Assembly (NCBI RefSeq): GCF_000264905.1
Contig: NW_006763136.1
Span: 1,827,550 to 1,891,549 of the forward strand
From: Stereum hirsutum FP-91666 SS1
Lineage: Eukaryota; Basidiomycota; Agaricomycetes; Russulales; Stereaceae
DNA: 64,000 nt
Direction of reading: 5' to 3'
The notes under the pieces are model-generated. The model worked only from the letters and a program-made list of their open reading frames with translations. It was not told the DNA's origin and did not search any database. Position numbers and translations under genes: made by a program. Positions within the stretch are counted from its first letter, which is position 1. Each line of letters opens with the position of its first letter. This document shows, in pieces, positions 44,401 to 55,273 of this stretch.

Positions 44401-46664
44401 CCTTGACGTTTCCTCGCCATCCCTACATAACGCAATTAGCGTATTGGGAGATTATGAGAGTGTCTGGACTAACCATATCCTTCCAGATGACATGCATATC
44501 CTGGAAACAAAAAATCCGTTTAAATTTGACCGCTTAACAAAGGAAGCAGAAAACCTACGGGGTCGAGAATCCTATCGTGTGGTCCAGAAGTAACCGCCTC
44601 AATGACTCTGTCACCCTCGTGTTGAACCACCAACGTCAACTCCGCCACTATCTGCTGCTTCTGGATCTCGAACTTGCGAGAAAACACGACCATGTTCTTC
44701 TCAATCGCAGCATCCGGGTCATCATAGATATCCGCCTTCAGCTCCTCAAACGCCGACGTATTCTCGTCTCGAGCGCGCTTGCCACCTCGTGTGGCGGCAG
44801 GATCAAGACGAGCCTTGCTGGCGCTCGAAGGTTTGGAGGTAAACCCGCTGAGCTCACGAAGAACGGACTCGTTCTCCATACAAGCTTGGATCCCACCGTG
44901 TTCCTCGACGGCGGCAGTGAGCTTCTTCATCTCCGGATTGACTAGCGTTTGGAACATTTGCATCATCTGGTCCATCCTGAGCAACACATCATCAATCAGC
45001 CAATGCATATCCTCACAACCAAATTAAGGATGACAGGTGAAGTAAAATGTTGCAACGAACTTTTGATTCATCATCTGTGTCGTATCCATCACAGATGATA
45101 CCTTTGAATTCAGCTGATCAACGCCCAAGGCTGTATGGACTGATAAGGCGAACTCAAACTCGGTCCTCCTCTTGGTGAACGATCCAGCGAATGCGACGAG
45201 CTTGGTGTCCCACATCGGGCCTTGGAAGACTTTGGCGAGTAGGCGCTTCTTTGAGTAGGTATCGCAGGCGTTGGAGCAAGTTTTGATGTCGTCGGCTGTC
45301 TTGTTCACGAGTGCAGACATTCGGTCTTCGATAGAACGTCCGTCGGGCGCGACTGATTGTTCGTCATGCAGTCTGCGCATTGAAGACCGGCTTTGTTAGG
45401 ATATGGCAATAGCAATAATGCAGAGGGCGTACTGGAGGAGAACACCCATCATGTCCTTCATCTCGACATAGAGAGCTATAATTTTCTTCTCGTTCTCACG
45501 ACGCTTGAGCTCCAGAGTATAGACGGCCTTGAAAGCCATCACAGCGACTATCGAACGATATACATAGCTATTAGGAATTTCCGACCTCGCATTACAAGTT
45601 GAGATAATAAAACATACCTCCGATGAAGGGATGGAGCTTGGCTACCGAGTCCAACTAGAAAACACCGTCAGAAAACATACTCGAGGGTGCGATACTACCG
45701 AGAAAGTCCCACCGCATTCATAAAGACCGGCATCCCGTCGAAAAAGTGGTCCAATCCGCTCTGAACCATGTCCACCACGCCCGTGTCTTTCAACGCCGTC
45801 TCGACGCTAGTGATCAGCGGCGTCAGCGCTGAGTTACCCGCTTGAAGTTTTGAGACCGTATCATCTATGCACATCATGGGTCGGAAAGGTATCAGTAAAA
45901 CCGATATTGACTGTAAACTGATGTCGAGAGATGATAAATTGAGGACAAGACGCACCAATAGTATTCAACATCGCCTCCGCACCTGCCATCTTCTTCGACC
46001 CGTCCTTTACCATATTCCATGAGTTGTCTATGATCGACTTCGCCTCATGATGTTGACGATACAGCTGGCCTGTACCTATCTCCCGGCTGGGATTCCTAGA
46101 AGTCAGACCTCTATCGTGGCCCTGGCCCTCCGTCTCTGACTCCTCGACTCGAAACTCCGTCACCGCTAACGCTGTAACCGTCGTTCCGGCCGCGACGTAT
46201 TCTGCGCTAGGGAAATAATCCATGGCCGCGGGAGACGAAGATATAACAGCTCTTTGAGTTTTGAAGCCCGGCGTGGGTGCGATGGGACCTTCGAGATCGC
46301 CGTTTTCAGCATGTCCATGATCACCGGCATGATATTTGAGCAAATCAAGGTTTTCAGAGTAACGGGTGTATGTGTATGGCGTTCCCGCGCTGGAACCAGA
46401 GCTGACGAGCGTAGAGCTCCGCGAGTTGGTAAACGCTCTGGAGCTTGGCCCGGTTAGATTCGTCCCAGAGTTGCTGGAGCTACTGGATCCCTGGCGCAGG
46501 TTGAGACGAGGCTCGGTCTGCGAGCGAGGATTGATGGGGATTTGGGGTACGGGTGGAAGAGGCGATTCGGGAAAGAAAGCCCAGTCGTCTTCGTGCAGGT
46601 CGTCGACTGATTTACTCCGTAGTTTGTGAAAGCTCAGCTTTTTTAAAAGGCGGGGGACAGGCAT
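41483..46664 (-). CDS. Large EF-hand and ZZ-type zinc-finger protein with helical N-terminal region
   Basis: One long multi-exon gene. ATG at 46664 gives MPVPRLLKKLSFHKLRSKSV, then a Ser-rich linker. A helical region follows (DTGVVDMVQSGLDHFFDGMP, FMNALDSVAKLHPFIGGVV and MAFKAVYTLELKRRENEKKI). Next are DTYSKKRLLAKVFQGPMWDT, a Met-rich helix (MDQMMQMFQTLVNPEMKKL) and an EF-hand loop in DDDASGFITVLEMNNF. Further on come MVHYKVLIEELFAKMEGIIP and a WD-poor globular region. Near the C-terminus, CDGCAGRIGGARLVCLDCTP followed by CGKCYSPVTLPCWYCVVCP and DDHLFICASCDSAGA form zinc-binding modules, the last resembling a ZZ finger. A coiled coil ends the protein (EERLIALEERLQEMEAGQRA), with a stop at 41483. 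Similar architectures occur in mushrooms without known function. Calcium sensing plus protein binding is inferred. The N-terminal helices recall HeLo/MLKL-type bundles only loosely. Confidence 0.75.
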
Positions 46665-47689
46665 CGGGAAAGAGACGTTGGAGTCCAATGCTCAGGTCAA
46701 CAATCAGCGATGATATATCGAAAGACAGTGATTGAGAAAAGAACGAAGGGCCACCGTCAACGGGGCGATCCAACCAGTCAACGGGGCGATCCAACCAGCC
46801 TGAGAAGGAGCAAAGTGGGTATGCGAGATGCGGGCTCTCTTCGAGATACGTATATAAGTTGTTTTCCCATAGGCACCCCTTCGATGATGATGATATGGGC
46901 GCGAGTTCGCAAGCTAGAAGAACCAACCTGAGAGTATGCTCGATGGGACTTGTGAGATCGGTACGAGATGCGGTGTGTGATTGGTCGTCCGCCGTCAATC
47001 TCTTTTGAACGCGCCCGGAGATGATCAGTTTCCGTGATGTGGCGTAACGACGGTTATTCAGTACAGTCTACTGAATTTGAATGGAAACCCTGAGTACCAG
47101 ACCATATCATACAGTCTACACAGCTCACGAGAGATCCCGTCCAGTGCCTTGACGACGAACAGGTGGGATAAGGGAAGAAGACTGACAAGAGCTTGGACGA
47201 GAATCGGTTTGGGAAGGTATGGTCATGGCGCTGATGCTGGGCCTTTCTAAGGAGTAAGAAAAAGTCAGACGGTCGGTGAATGTGGCCAAAAGAGGGGAGG
47301 TTAAGAAATCCGTGAGATGCATACGGGCGCTTGGGAAGTGAAGCCACACGGATACAGATGCTGTAATTCGACGACAAATGATCAGTGGTGCAAAAATAGT
47401 ACTGAGCGACCGAGACAGAGCAGGAGGCAACTCACGGGTCGTACAATGCGTGGACTATTGTGCGAGAAATATGCGAGACTGAGAATTGAGCTAAGTGACA
47501 GAGCATGTAGTGAACCATGAAGCTAGAGTTTCAGATGGGCCAGACTCTGACGGGGACTTTTCACGCATCTCCCAAAAAAGAGACTTTAATATAGGCAATG
47601 GCCTGCAACCAGATTGGTATATTCAGCCAGGAACTGAAACCACATGAGAGCAGAGCATCAAGACGACCAGATGAGAGAGTCGATATCCT
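46665..47689. other. Intergenic, about 1 kb, promoter side of the EF-hand/ZZ gene
   Basis: Contains a perfect 21-bp tandem duplication at 46757-46798 and a short perfect hairpin at 47056-47076 (ATTCAGTA, 5-nt loop, TACTGAAT). No gene with motifs was found. Confidence 0.5.
46757..46798. repeat. 21-bp tandem duplication
   Basis: Two identical adjacent copies of a 21-bp unit starting TCAACGGGGCGATCC. They lie about 95-135 bp upstream of the EF-hand/ZZ gene start. Confidence 0.8.
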
Positions 47690-49240
47690 TCACAAAATTC
47701 TCCTGCCGAAAGCCCTCGACACCGACTCGGACGGCCAATGCTCAATCTCCGGATTCTTCGCCACGTAACCGCCGCGACCAGCCATCACATTCTCGCAATC
47801 ACTTCCAATTCCAAAAGACCCGGGTCCGAAGGGCTCTGAGGTATATGACCTTCGCCGGGGAGCACTAGTCGCAGTAGTGTCGACCTCAAATTTCGGTATG
47901 GATTTGGACTTACGCCCGCCCCTGCCCTTACTCCTGCTTGTAGGCTTGGAGTTCGCCCTGGATGAGAACTTTGAGGTGAGGGAAGGGGCAGGCGTGAAGA
48001 CCGCGGTCGACGGTGACTTCGAAGGAGATTTGGGAGACGAAAATTGTTGGCTAAGGCGATGAACGACACCCTTGACGAGGGTCGATCCGATCGCGAGACG
48101 ACGAAGGGAGGAGAGTGACGTGGACGAAGACGAAGACGACATAGACGCCGTCTCGAGACCGTTTTCTTTGTCCTCGTCCACGTTAGCGTGCTTGCGGCGA
48201 ACGTTGGGCGCAAAGGATGGGTAGTCTTCGTTGGAGTAAACCTTCGAAGAGGGCCGTTGGCGCGACGTTGAGTAAATGACAGTCGGCGTGAAGACTTCAT
48301 CGATGTCGTCTGATCCATCGAGCGAAGCCGGGCGATGTGGCTGCCAGCTATTCCTGTCGACCTCTACTCTTGGCCCGATAGGGCTCAATCCCACGCCCAG
48401 ACCTAACCCTCCTACGCCAGTCGACCTCCTTATATCGTACGACACCGATGTCGATACGTCCGTGGCACTTCCAATGTCCACTATGTCCAGCTCCTCCAAT
48501 TCCTCCTGAGGCTCAAACTCTTCAACTCGGCGTGAACGCTCCTGTCTGACGCCATGGTTCACGAGACGCAGGCCTGGAGTGGATGCGGGGGAATACGACA
48601 TTGGAGACATCGTGACCCGGTTGTGCGATTCCGACGACACCGGCCGCGCACCACCACGAACAAGACGTCCACGAGGAGGGCTGAGATTGGTGTTGGCATT
48701 GGAATGGATGGGAGGTTGAGTTGTATATTGGGTTTGTTGTTTGTACGCGGAATGTTGTTGTCTAGGATTGGCGGAGGAGAAGAGCACCTGCCTCGTGAGC
48801 TCGTTGATGCGTTTCTGACGCTCATTTCGAGTAGCCAGGATGACGAGTTCTTTCGAGCCCGCGGAAACGGAGAAACCGGGACGACGTTGGATGATCCGCC
48901 TACTTTCGGGCGAGCGGAAGGCAGTGATGGTGAAGCTGGACTGATAACTGGATTGGAAAGCCGTCGGGGCAGAGAGACCTTGAGGGTCCTTGGGAGAATC
49001 GAAGTGATCAAGTTCTTCTTGGGAGGGATCATAATTTCCTACGGTGGATGAAAGAGAGTTGAGGGAGGATATCGAGGAACTTGTAGGGAAGGAGGAGAGT
49101 GGGGATGTTGCGAGGACTGTGGATGGCTGGGGCTGGGAGTCGAACGAGGTGAAGGAGGTATGGAAGGGTGAAAGGTGGGCCGAGTTGCTAGTGCTGTATT
49201 GGGCCCAGGGAGTGAAGGGAGATTGAACGTAGTAAGCCAT
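47690..49240 (-). CDS. Ser-rich hypothetical protein
   Basis: An uninterrupted frame of about 516 residues from ATG at 49240 (MAYYVQSPFTPWAQYSTSNS). The frame is open further upstream but without ATG. Composition is Ser/Pro/Arg-rich with probable disorder. One segment looks structured: KELVILATRNERQKRINELT then RQVLFSS. There is an acidic piece (EEFEPQEELEELDIVDIG), a poly-Ser run (SMSSSSSSTSLSSL) and a basic Lys/Arg/Ser region (KPTSRSKGRGGRKSKSIPKF) that could act as a nuclear signal. The end SVSRAFGRRIL is at 47690. It is one of the few intronless genes in the window. No family is recognised. Confidence 0.7.
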   Translation of the reverse strand: MAYYVQSPFTPWAQYSTSNSAHLSPFHTSFTSFDSQPQPSTVLATSPLSSFPTSSSISSLNSLSSTVGNYDPSQEELDHFDSPKDPQGLSAPTAFQSSYQSSFTITAFRSPESRRIIQRRPGFSVSAGSKELVILATRNERQKRINELTRQVLFSSANPRQQHSAYKQQTQYTTQPPIHSNANTNLSPPRGRLVRGGARPVSSESHNRVTMSPMSYSPASTPGLRLVNHGVRQERSRRVEEFEPQEELEELDIVDIGSATDVSTSVSYDIRRSTGVGGLGLGVGLSPIGPRVEVDRNSWQPHRPASLDGSDDIDEVFTPTVIYSTSRQRPSSKVYSNEDYPSFAPNVRRKHANVDEDKENGLETASMSSSSSSTSLSSLRRLAIGSTLVKGVVHRLSQQFSSPKSPSKSPSTAVFTPAPSLTSKFSSRANSKPTSRSKGRGGRKSKSIPKFEVDTTATSAPRRRSYTSEPFGPGSFGIGSDCENVMAGRGGYVAKNPEIEHWPSESVSRAFGRRIL

Positions 49241-49539
49241 CGGACTGAGGAGGATATTTGCTTGGGCTTGGAGCTTCACGTGAGAGACGACCGAGTATGA
49301 GGATAGAATATTGAAAGCTAGAGGGAGGAAGCTACATTATAAAGGCCAAAGACATGGGTGAGACCTCCCCAGCCTGGCGGGCAGGCGAGATGTACGTTGG
49401 GTGCATAAAGACGGAGGCCTGAGACACGAGATCACCAAGCCGGAGGCCTGACCGGCAGAAACGAGAAGAACATTATCGGTTCCAGAAAAACAGAAGGACT
49501 TCCAAGTTGTCTGTAATTTCTGAGGGAACAGTCCAAAAC

Positions 49540-51458
49540 TTAGCCAAGTGAGACTGATTCAAGTTGATGCGAAAGAGCAAGCTGTTGAAGTGTGGCGCCC
49601 CGCGTCTGGTTCGGCGTCTTTTTTGCCGCCGGCCGGTGCCGGCCTCGTGAACACCGTCTAGTCGAGCGAAGGCGAATTCCCTGCACTCTCCGCTTCCTCT
49701 TCATCAGGTTTCTACTTGAAAGTTTAGATTGGCGCATAACTTCATCCCATATTATGTCTATATCCACTCCTAGGTACTGGCAGTCCAACCACAATTGTCT
49801 AAGGGGAACAGAAGGGGCATGATATATTATCATCACGTCGATAAATTGATTGAACTGTGGCTGATCCCCATATCCCATGCTGTTTTCTGTAGTGCAATCA
49901 GAATGACTATAGTCGTAGGATATATAGCCTGGTGAATGTTCATATCTGTCAGTACGTACCGTTTGCAGAGACATGCAACGAAGTGAACGGACCGTAATTT
50001 GAATCATGCAAGCCCCCATGATATTCGCCCAAAGGGAGGGACCTTGGACGCTATACACTTGGCTCATAGCACACGCATACACAACCTGGATGGTGGTTGA
50101 AATTGTCAGATTGTGAACATCACATCCACGAGCTTCAGAAAGAATAAATACCCATATAATGCAGTATATGACGCCAGATTCAGTCAGAAGCGCAAGTACT
50201 GCTTCGACTTTGGTTCTTGAACTCTTTCCATGACTTGCGACAAAGGCCTTCATGGTAAGGCGATGTGACCTATTATAACCCAAAAAAATTAAGCATGTTA
50301 ATGCTGGCCACAGGCACATGTGAACTTACCATGTCTTTATAGCGATCAGTAGCGTCGACAGAATGTTTGTGGCGAACATCATACCCAATGCTACGTACTG
50401 GCTGTGTTGGCCCGCCTCGTTGCCGGGGACATAATATAGCTTGCCATCGGAGAAACTGGTTGCGATAGCGGTGACTGAGCACAGACGAAAGCATGATAAT
50501 CATTGAGAGTGATATTACACTGGTAGGCTGGGACATACCGAAACTTGCAAGGAGCAATGTACCAGGCAATGCTGGGATTATGATGGAAGGCTTCCATATA
50601 GCCCAAACTCGCCATATGACGACCAGGTCGCCCAGAGCAAACTGAAGGTTGATACCTGAATTCTACAATGTCAATATATGTGAGATGTGTAAGACACATA
50701 CGTTGAAAATCGACAGAAGAACTTGAGCAACCGTTTCCATCTGGGAGGTCGCCTTCTTCTGACCAGTGTTTATAACCACACTATGACAGGAAACACTATT
50801 TACTGCGTCACTGATGACAGATGTGACCCTATCTTTAATAGATGACATGGTTTCGATCCAGTTCAACACAAGATGGGAAGATACTACTCCAAACATTGCG
50901 GCGGTCACTAGCACGAGTAGCCAGTGGCCCGTAGTTTTCAGGCCGTTACGCCTTCATCAAAACAAAAAGAAAAATATGAGCTATACAGGCAGCATGAGAA
51001 GCATATGGTACTTACATGACCAGACACATGGAAAGTAAGAACAATGCGGTTGATAATCCTACATGCAGTCAGGGGTAGGGAAGTGATGCGTGAGTAGAAG
51101 AAGGATGGTTCACCATAAAGTCCAGTCTCGACAGCAACAGATATTAGACGAAAAGATACCAATGATCCCAGTCTCCCGATAGTCTGTTGAACGACAGTTT
51201 CTGGATCATCAAGAAGACCTTTCACTGGATCGAAACATTGAGGGACGGACATCGAGTGGCAGAGGAACAGTGCCGTTGCACGATGATGGGCTAAAACCGG
51301 CTTTATAGCCTCGGTCCAACTATAAACTCACATCAGTCGCCGTAAACAAGAAAATCGTACTGGAGCATCGATGAGTCGGTCATGGAAAGAGGGAAAGAGG
51401 ATATATATTTCGTATCACCCATCTTGAGCTGCGTGATGTCGATATGCTGGAACTGCAT
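49540..51458 (-). CDS. Multi-TM receptor-like membrane protein (Agaricomycete family)
   Basis: Several exons encode a polytopic membrane protein. TM-like segments include GGLSTALFLLSMCLVM, HWLLVLVTAAMFGVV, ALGDLVVIWRVWAIWKPS, IIIPALPGTLLLASFG, YVALGMMFATNILSTLLIAI and EAVLALLTESGVIYCIIWVF. The WRVWAIW and TESGVIYCIIW signatures are typical of a large mushroom family of seven-TM proteins of unknown ligand. ATG at 51252 (MSVPQCFDPVKG) is a safe internal start. A 41-nt intron would connect it in frame to an upstream exon starting at 51458 (MQFQHIDITQLKMGD), which I took as the outer limit. The C-terminus after SLRCMSLQT is uncertain; the last open stretch is basic and ends at 49540. A MITE lies 12 bp upstream of 51458. 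Confidence 0.65.
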
Positions 51459-52638
51459 TGTGTAGGAATACTGTACTTTTCCGACCAAAGGTTCGTCACG
51501 CGTACTCCGTGGTGATGAACAGAACAAAAAGCTGCGTGACATCACGCATAACGCGCAGTGAATGAACCGTGATTTGAACGTGACCCGAATGAAAGTGATG
51601 GGTGCCGTAAAATTTTGATGAACCTTTGGTCGGAAAAGTACAGTAGGACCGGGACTCGTAGAGAATGCTCATATCATTTCGGACGCGCTACATGGGCTGT
51701 GTTGACGCACAGCGAAACAGTCCAGGACGGTATGAATAATAGGTCATACATGTGGTTTGTCGTGGTCGACCCCGTCGCCTTTGTGCAGATATCATCGCAT
51801 CTGGGAAGTGATCTATCGATTGGGCAGAAATGATGTAAGACCCATCAGCTCTACCCCCACCAAATAGCTCACCCATCCACCCAAATAGAGCTTTGGACTC
51901 TTCGACGGCAGTGTAGTCATAATCGCGTTGTTACCCCCGTTACTATTTATGTGCCCACAAATGATACGCCCATCTCAGCTTGAAGATGCAATGATGAATT
52001 CCGCCAAGAGACGGATCTGTTCGAGCCCCGCGAAGATACGAATGATGAGGGTGATAGGGCGCGTTGGAGGGAGGCACGGTATGGTTCGAAAGGAAGGCAA
52101 AGGGTCTTTCGGGGTGATGCACCGTCTATCGAAAACAACCTGTTAGGACTCACTGCCATCTTGGACCCCTCTTTCTTCTTGATTCGGTACGTCTCCTTGT
52201 TAGAGGTCTACTTCAAACGCATAAAAACAACTTTGAGGGCAGCTTCATGGCGCCAATCATTGAATAGTAGTATGCGTCGGAAGACCTCGCACGATGCAGC
52301 ATCCTTTGGGCAGTGGACTTCAAAATAGTTTACGATCCGCAAGTATATAGGAAGGCAGCTGAGGGTGGTTCGACAATGAAAGTGTTTCTGGAGGCAACTG
52401 TAGAGCAGGGGGAGTGGCGGTCGAACGACAGGGGTGCCAGCGCCACCCTCCGTTCCGAACCTGGAACGGCAAATCCCGCACGCCACACCATCCAGAATTT
52501 TTCCAAAGTCGCGTTCTTGTACCGTTCTGAGTTCCTACGAATCCCATCCTTTTTTCCTTTTCCTCATTCTCCTTTCCACCTCCCAAGCTTCTATCACGAT
52601 CTATCTTACCGTGAAGGTAGCCCACAAAATCAAACCCG
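51459..52638. other. Intergenic, about 1.2 kb, with a MITE
   Basis: Between the receptor-like gene (minus) and RRP9 (plus). It holds the MITE at 51471-51643 and, near the right end, a pyrimidine-rich RRP9 promoter (52550-52600). No further gene was supported. Confidence 0.5.
51471..51643. mobile_element. MITE, 173 bp, TA target duplication (MITE-2)
   Basis: Perfect 24-bp terminal inverted repeats, beginning CTGTACTTTTCCGACC, cover 51471-51494 and 51620-51643. Each is flanked by TA (51469-51470 and 51644-51645). The similarity continues a few bases inward with mismatches. There is no coding capacity. It shares the tip CTGTAC and the TA duplication with MITE-1, but the TIRs differ beyond the first six bases, so it is a separate family or subfamily. 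Confidence 0.85.
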
Positions 52639-54786
52639 ATGCCCGACGCTTTCTTCTCCGCCCCCAAAAACCGCAAACGCAAGCGCACCGACTCCGCCGG
52701 ACCCCGCAAAACCGCACGCACATCCACATCCACATCCACATCCAAAACCTCCTCCTCATTCAAAGGCGGACGTCCCCAAACAAACACAAAAAGCAAAGGA
52801 AAGTCCAAAGGGCCGCGCGATGAAGAGCTCGAGAGCGACGCCACGGACGGTGCGGAGGGCGGTGGAGTTGACGATATGGATCTGAGAGCGGACGCGGTGG
52901 ATCCGAATGAGAGTGGGGAGGAGGACGAGGAGGAGACGCCGGCGGAGAAGAGGCTGAGGTTGGCGAAGTTGTATTTGGAGTCTGTTAAGGATGGTTTGGG
53001 TGCGTTTTGATTTCTTGCTCTCTCACTTTTAACTGGTTTGTTTGGATGCGTACTGTGTACTGAAAGGATGTTTGATGGTTGTGGTGCATGGTATAGCGGA
53101 GGGCGAGTTCGACGCAGCGGAGATTGATAAGGAGCTCATCTCTGCACGACTAAAACAAGATGTGATGGAACATGCGGGGAAAGTCCATTTATTCATCGCG
53201 GACTCGGTACGTCCCATCCCCTCTGCGCTCCTTACAATTATGTGTATGTGGCCCCTCATGCGGCGTCTCAGTTCGACTTCACCCGTCCGCCACCCTCCCT
53301 ACGGACTCGAGGTCACCGATTCACCGTAACATCCGCCGTCGCCACCGAAGATTCGCGATACCTTTTCACCGCCGGTAAAGAAGGCTCCATAATTAAATGG
53401 GATCTGCACACAGGTGCTCGGCTCGCCACACTATCCAAAGTACGACCGGAGACCCCTCGTAATAACAATAAAGCGAAAGGGAAGGGCAAGCAGAGGGCAG
53501 AGTACGACGGTGGGGACGTGAAGGGACATACGGATGAGGTGTTGGCGTTGGCGGTGAGTGGGGACGGGAGATATTTGGCGAGTGCGGGGAAGGATCGGAG
53601 GGTGGGTGTTTGGGACGTGGAGAAGGCGGAGTGGGTGAAGGGATTTGGTGGGCATAGGGATACTATCTCGGTGCGTAAATCCCTCAACTCATTTGAACCT
53701 TCGGGAGTTCGTATTCATGTTCATGTTCATTTCATTTCGCCGGCGATAGTCACTCGCATTCCGGAAAGGGACTCAACAACTATACTCCGGGTCTTTTGAT
53801 CGGACGGTCAAGCTGTTTGACCTATCTGTATTGGGCTACGTCGAGACGCTGTTTGGACACCAAGATTCGGTATTGGCGGTGGATGCGCTTCGGGCTGAAA
53901 CTGCTGCGAGTGTTGGTGGACGGGACAAGACGGCGAGGTTTTGGAAGATCGTGGACGAGACACAGCTGGTCTTCCGTGGCGGAGGACGGAGTGCGGTACG
54001 TGAGTTGCTAGAGGGTGGCGCTCTGGAGGGCATGGATGAAGAAGAGGACGGCGATGGGGTCGTAGTGAAGAAACCGAAGAAGGAGGGTGAACAGAAGAGA
54101 TTTGTGGAGGGAAGCCTGGAGTGTATATCTATGGTGGATGAGACAACGTTCCTTACGGGCGGCGATAGCGGGTGAGTCTATACCTTGATATCTGTCTGTG
54201 TGGCGTTCACTGATCCTTTTGACTGGAATAGGTCAATATGTCTATGGACGACGTTGAAGAAAAAGCCGGTGTTCACGCAGGCATTGGCTCATGGATTCAA
54301 CGAGGCCGAATCTGAGTCAGAAGGGACGATCAAGACGGCGCGGTGGATCACTGCGCTCGGTTCGCTGAGATACTCGGACCTGTTCGCCTCAGGTCAGGAC
54401 AAATCGCTTTTTCTTTCCTTCATTATGAACTGACGATTTTGTATCTGCCCACAGGGTCATGGGACGGAGAGATACGACTGTGGAAGCTAGACACGAAGCT
54501 TCGCTCGTTCTCTCTAGTTGGTTCAGTCCCGGCACCTGGCGTGATCAACTCCCTACAATTCATCACGCCACCTAAAGGCTCCTTCGATGGTGTGGAGTGG
54601 GCACGATCAGAGAAGAGTGGGGAAGTTGGTGTGTCGAGCAAGAAGTCTAGCGTTGCGCCTGTGGTGTTGGTCGCTGGTTTGGGACAAGAGACAAGATTAG
54701 GGAGATGGATAGTGATCAAGGAGGGGGGAGCTCGGAACGGCTCGCTCGTTGTTTGCCTGCAACCTCGGACATCGTCGCCTCACTAG
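52639..54786 (+). CDS. RRP9: U3 snoRNP protein RRP9 (U3-55K), WD40
   Basis: WD-repeat protein that binds the U3 box B/C motif for 18S pre-rRNA processing in the nucleolus. The start MPDAFFSAPKNRKRKRTDSA at 52639 leads a basic then acidic low-complexity N-terminus, as in other RRP9 proteins. EKRLRLAKLYLESVKDGL and AEGEFDAAEIDKELISARL (the conserved region before the propeller) precede repeats. These include SAVATEDSRYLFTAGKEGSI, GHTDEVLALAVSGDGRYLAS, YSGSFDRTVKLFDLSVLGYV, FGHQDSVLAVDALRAETAAS and GSWDGEIRLWKLDTKLR. Introns fall at about 53000-53095, 53206-53270, 53670-53757, 54173-54231 and 54391-54454. It ends at 54786. A CATCCA microsatellite at 52721 encodes a Thr-Ser run. Confidence 0.9.
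52721..52744. repeat. CATCCA hexanucleotide microsatellite in RRP9
   Basis: Four tandem copies of CATCCA lie in the coding sequence. They give alternating Thr-Ser in the disordered N-terminus. Being a multiple of three, copy changes would keep the frame. Confidence 0.8.
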
Positions 54787-55273
54787 TTCTACCAGTGCTC
54801 TGCTTTTGCTATCATACCTATATCATACTTAAGCTCAGCTATTCGAGACGCCAAGTACTTATGCCCTTCGTCCAGCAGCGATATTGGAGCGAGTGTGGCC
54901 CGCCCCGGCGAGAAGGACCGCTGCAGTCAGTAAAGCCGAATTCAAATATTGCACGTCGGCCGGAAGTGCTGTTCTGGTGAGTGACTCGAGTCCTTTTTCC
55001 GTCCGTCCTGTTCTCTCCGTCCTCAGCGTCTGAAAAGGTCTGAAACGACCCAAAAAATCGGTGGTAAATCGGATTGGTCGGCGTCGGCTTTTCTGTTCAC
55101 GTACATACTATCGTACGGCGCTACCCCTTGGACAGCCCTATCCTGCCCTATCCTTCTACTAAAAAGCGACACCCAGCCGCCCCATAAATCCGGACCCCCT
55201 CATCCCCATAACACATCGACGGAACACCGCAACCTGGTGACCCTTTGCAGAACGGATCCAGCCATCTCATCTC
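54787..55273. other. Intergenic between RRP9 and alanine aminotransferase
   Basis: 3' flank of RRP9 and promoter of the aminotransferase gene, both on the plus strand. No gene seen. Confidence 0.5.

Noticed and set aside
47056..47076. Perfect 8-bp hairpin (ATTCAGTA ... TACTGAAT)
   Set aside because: Too short to call a MITE or terminator, and no flanking duplication was found.
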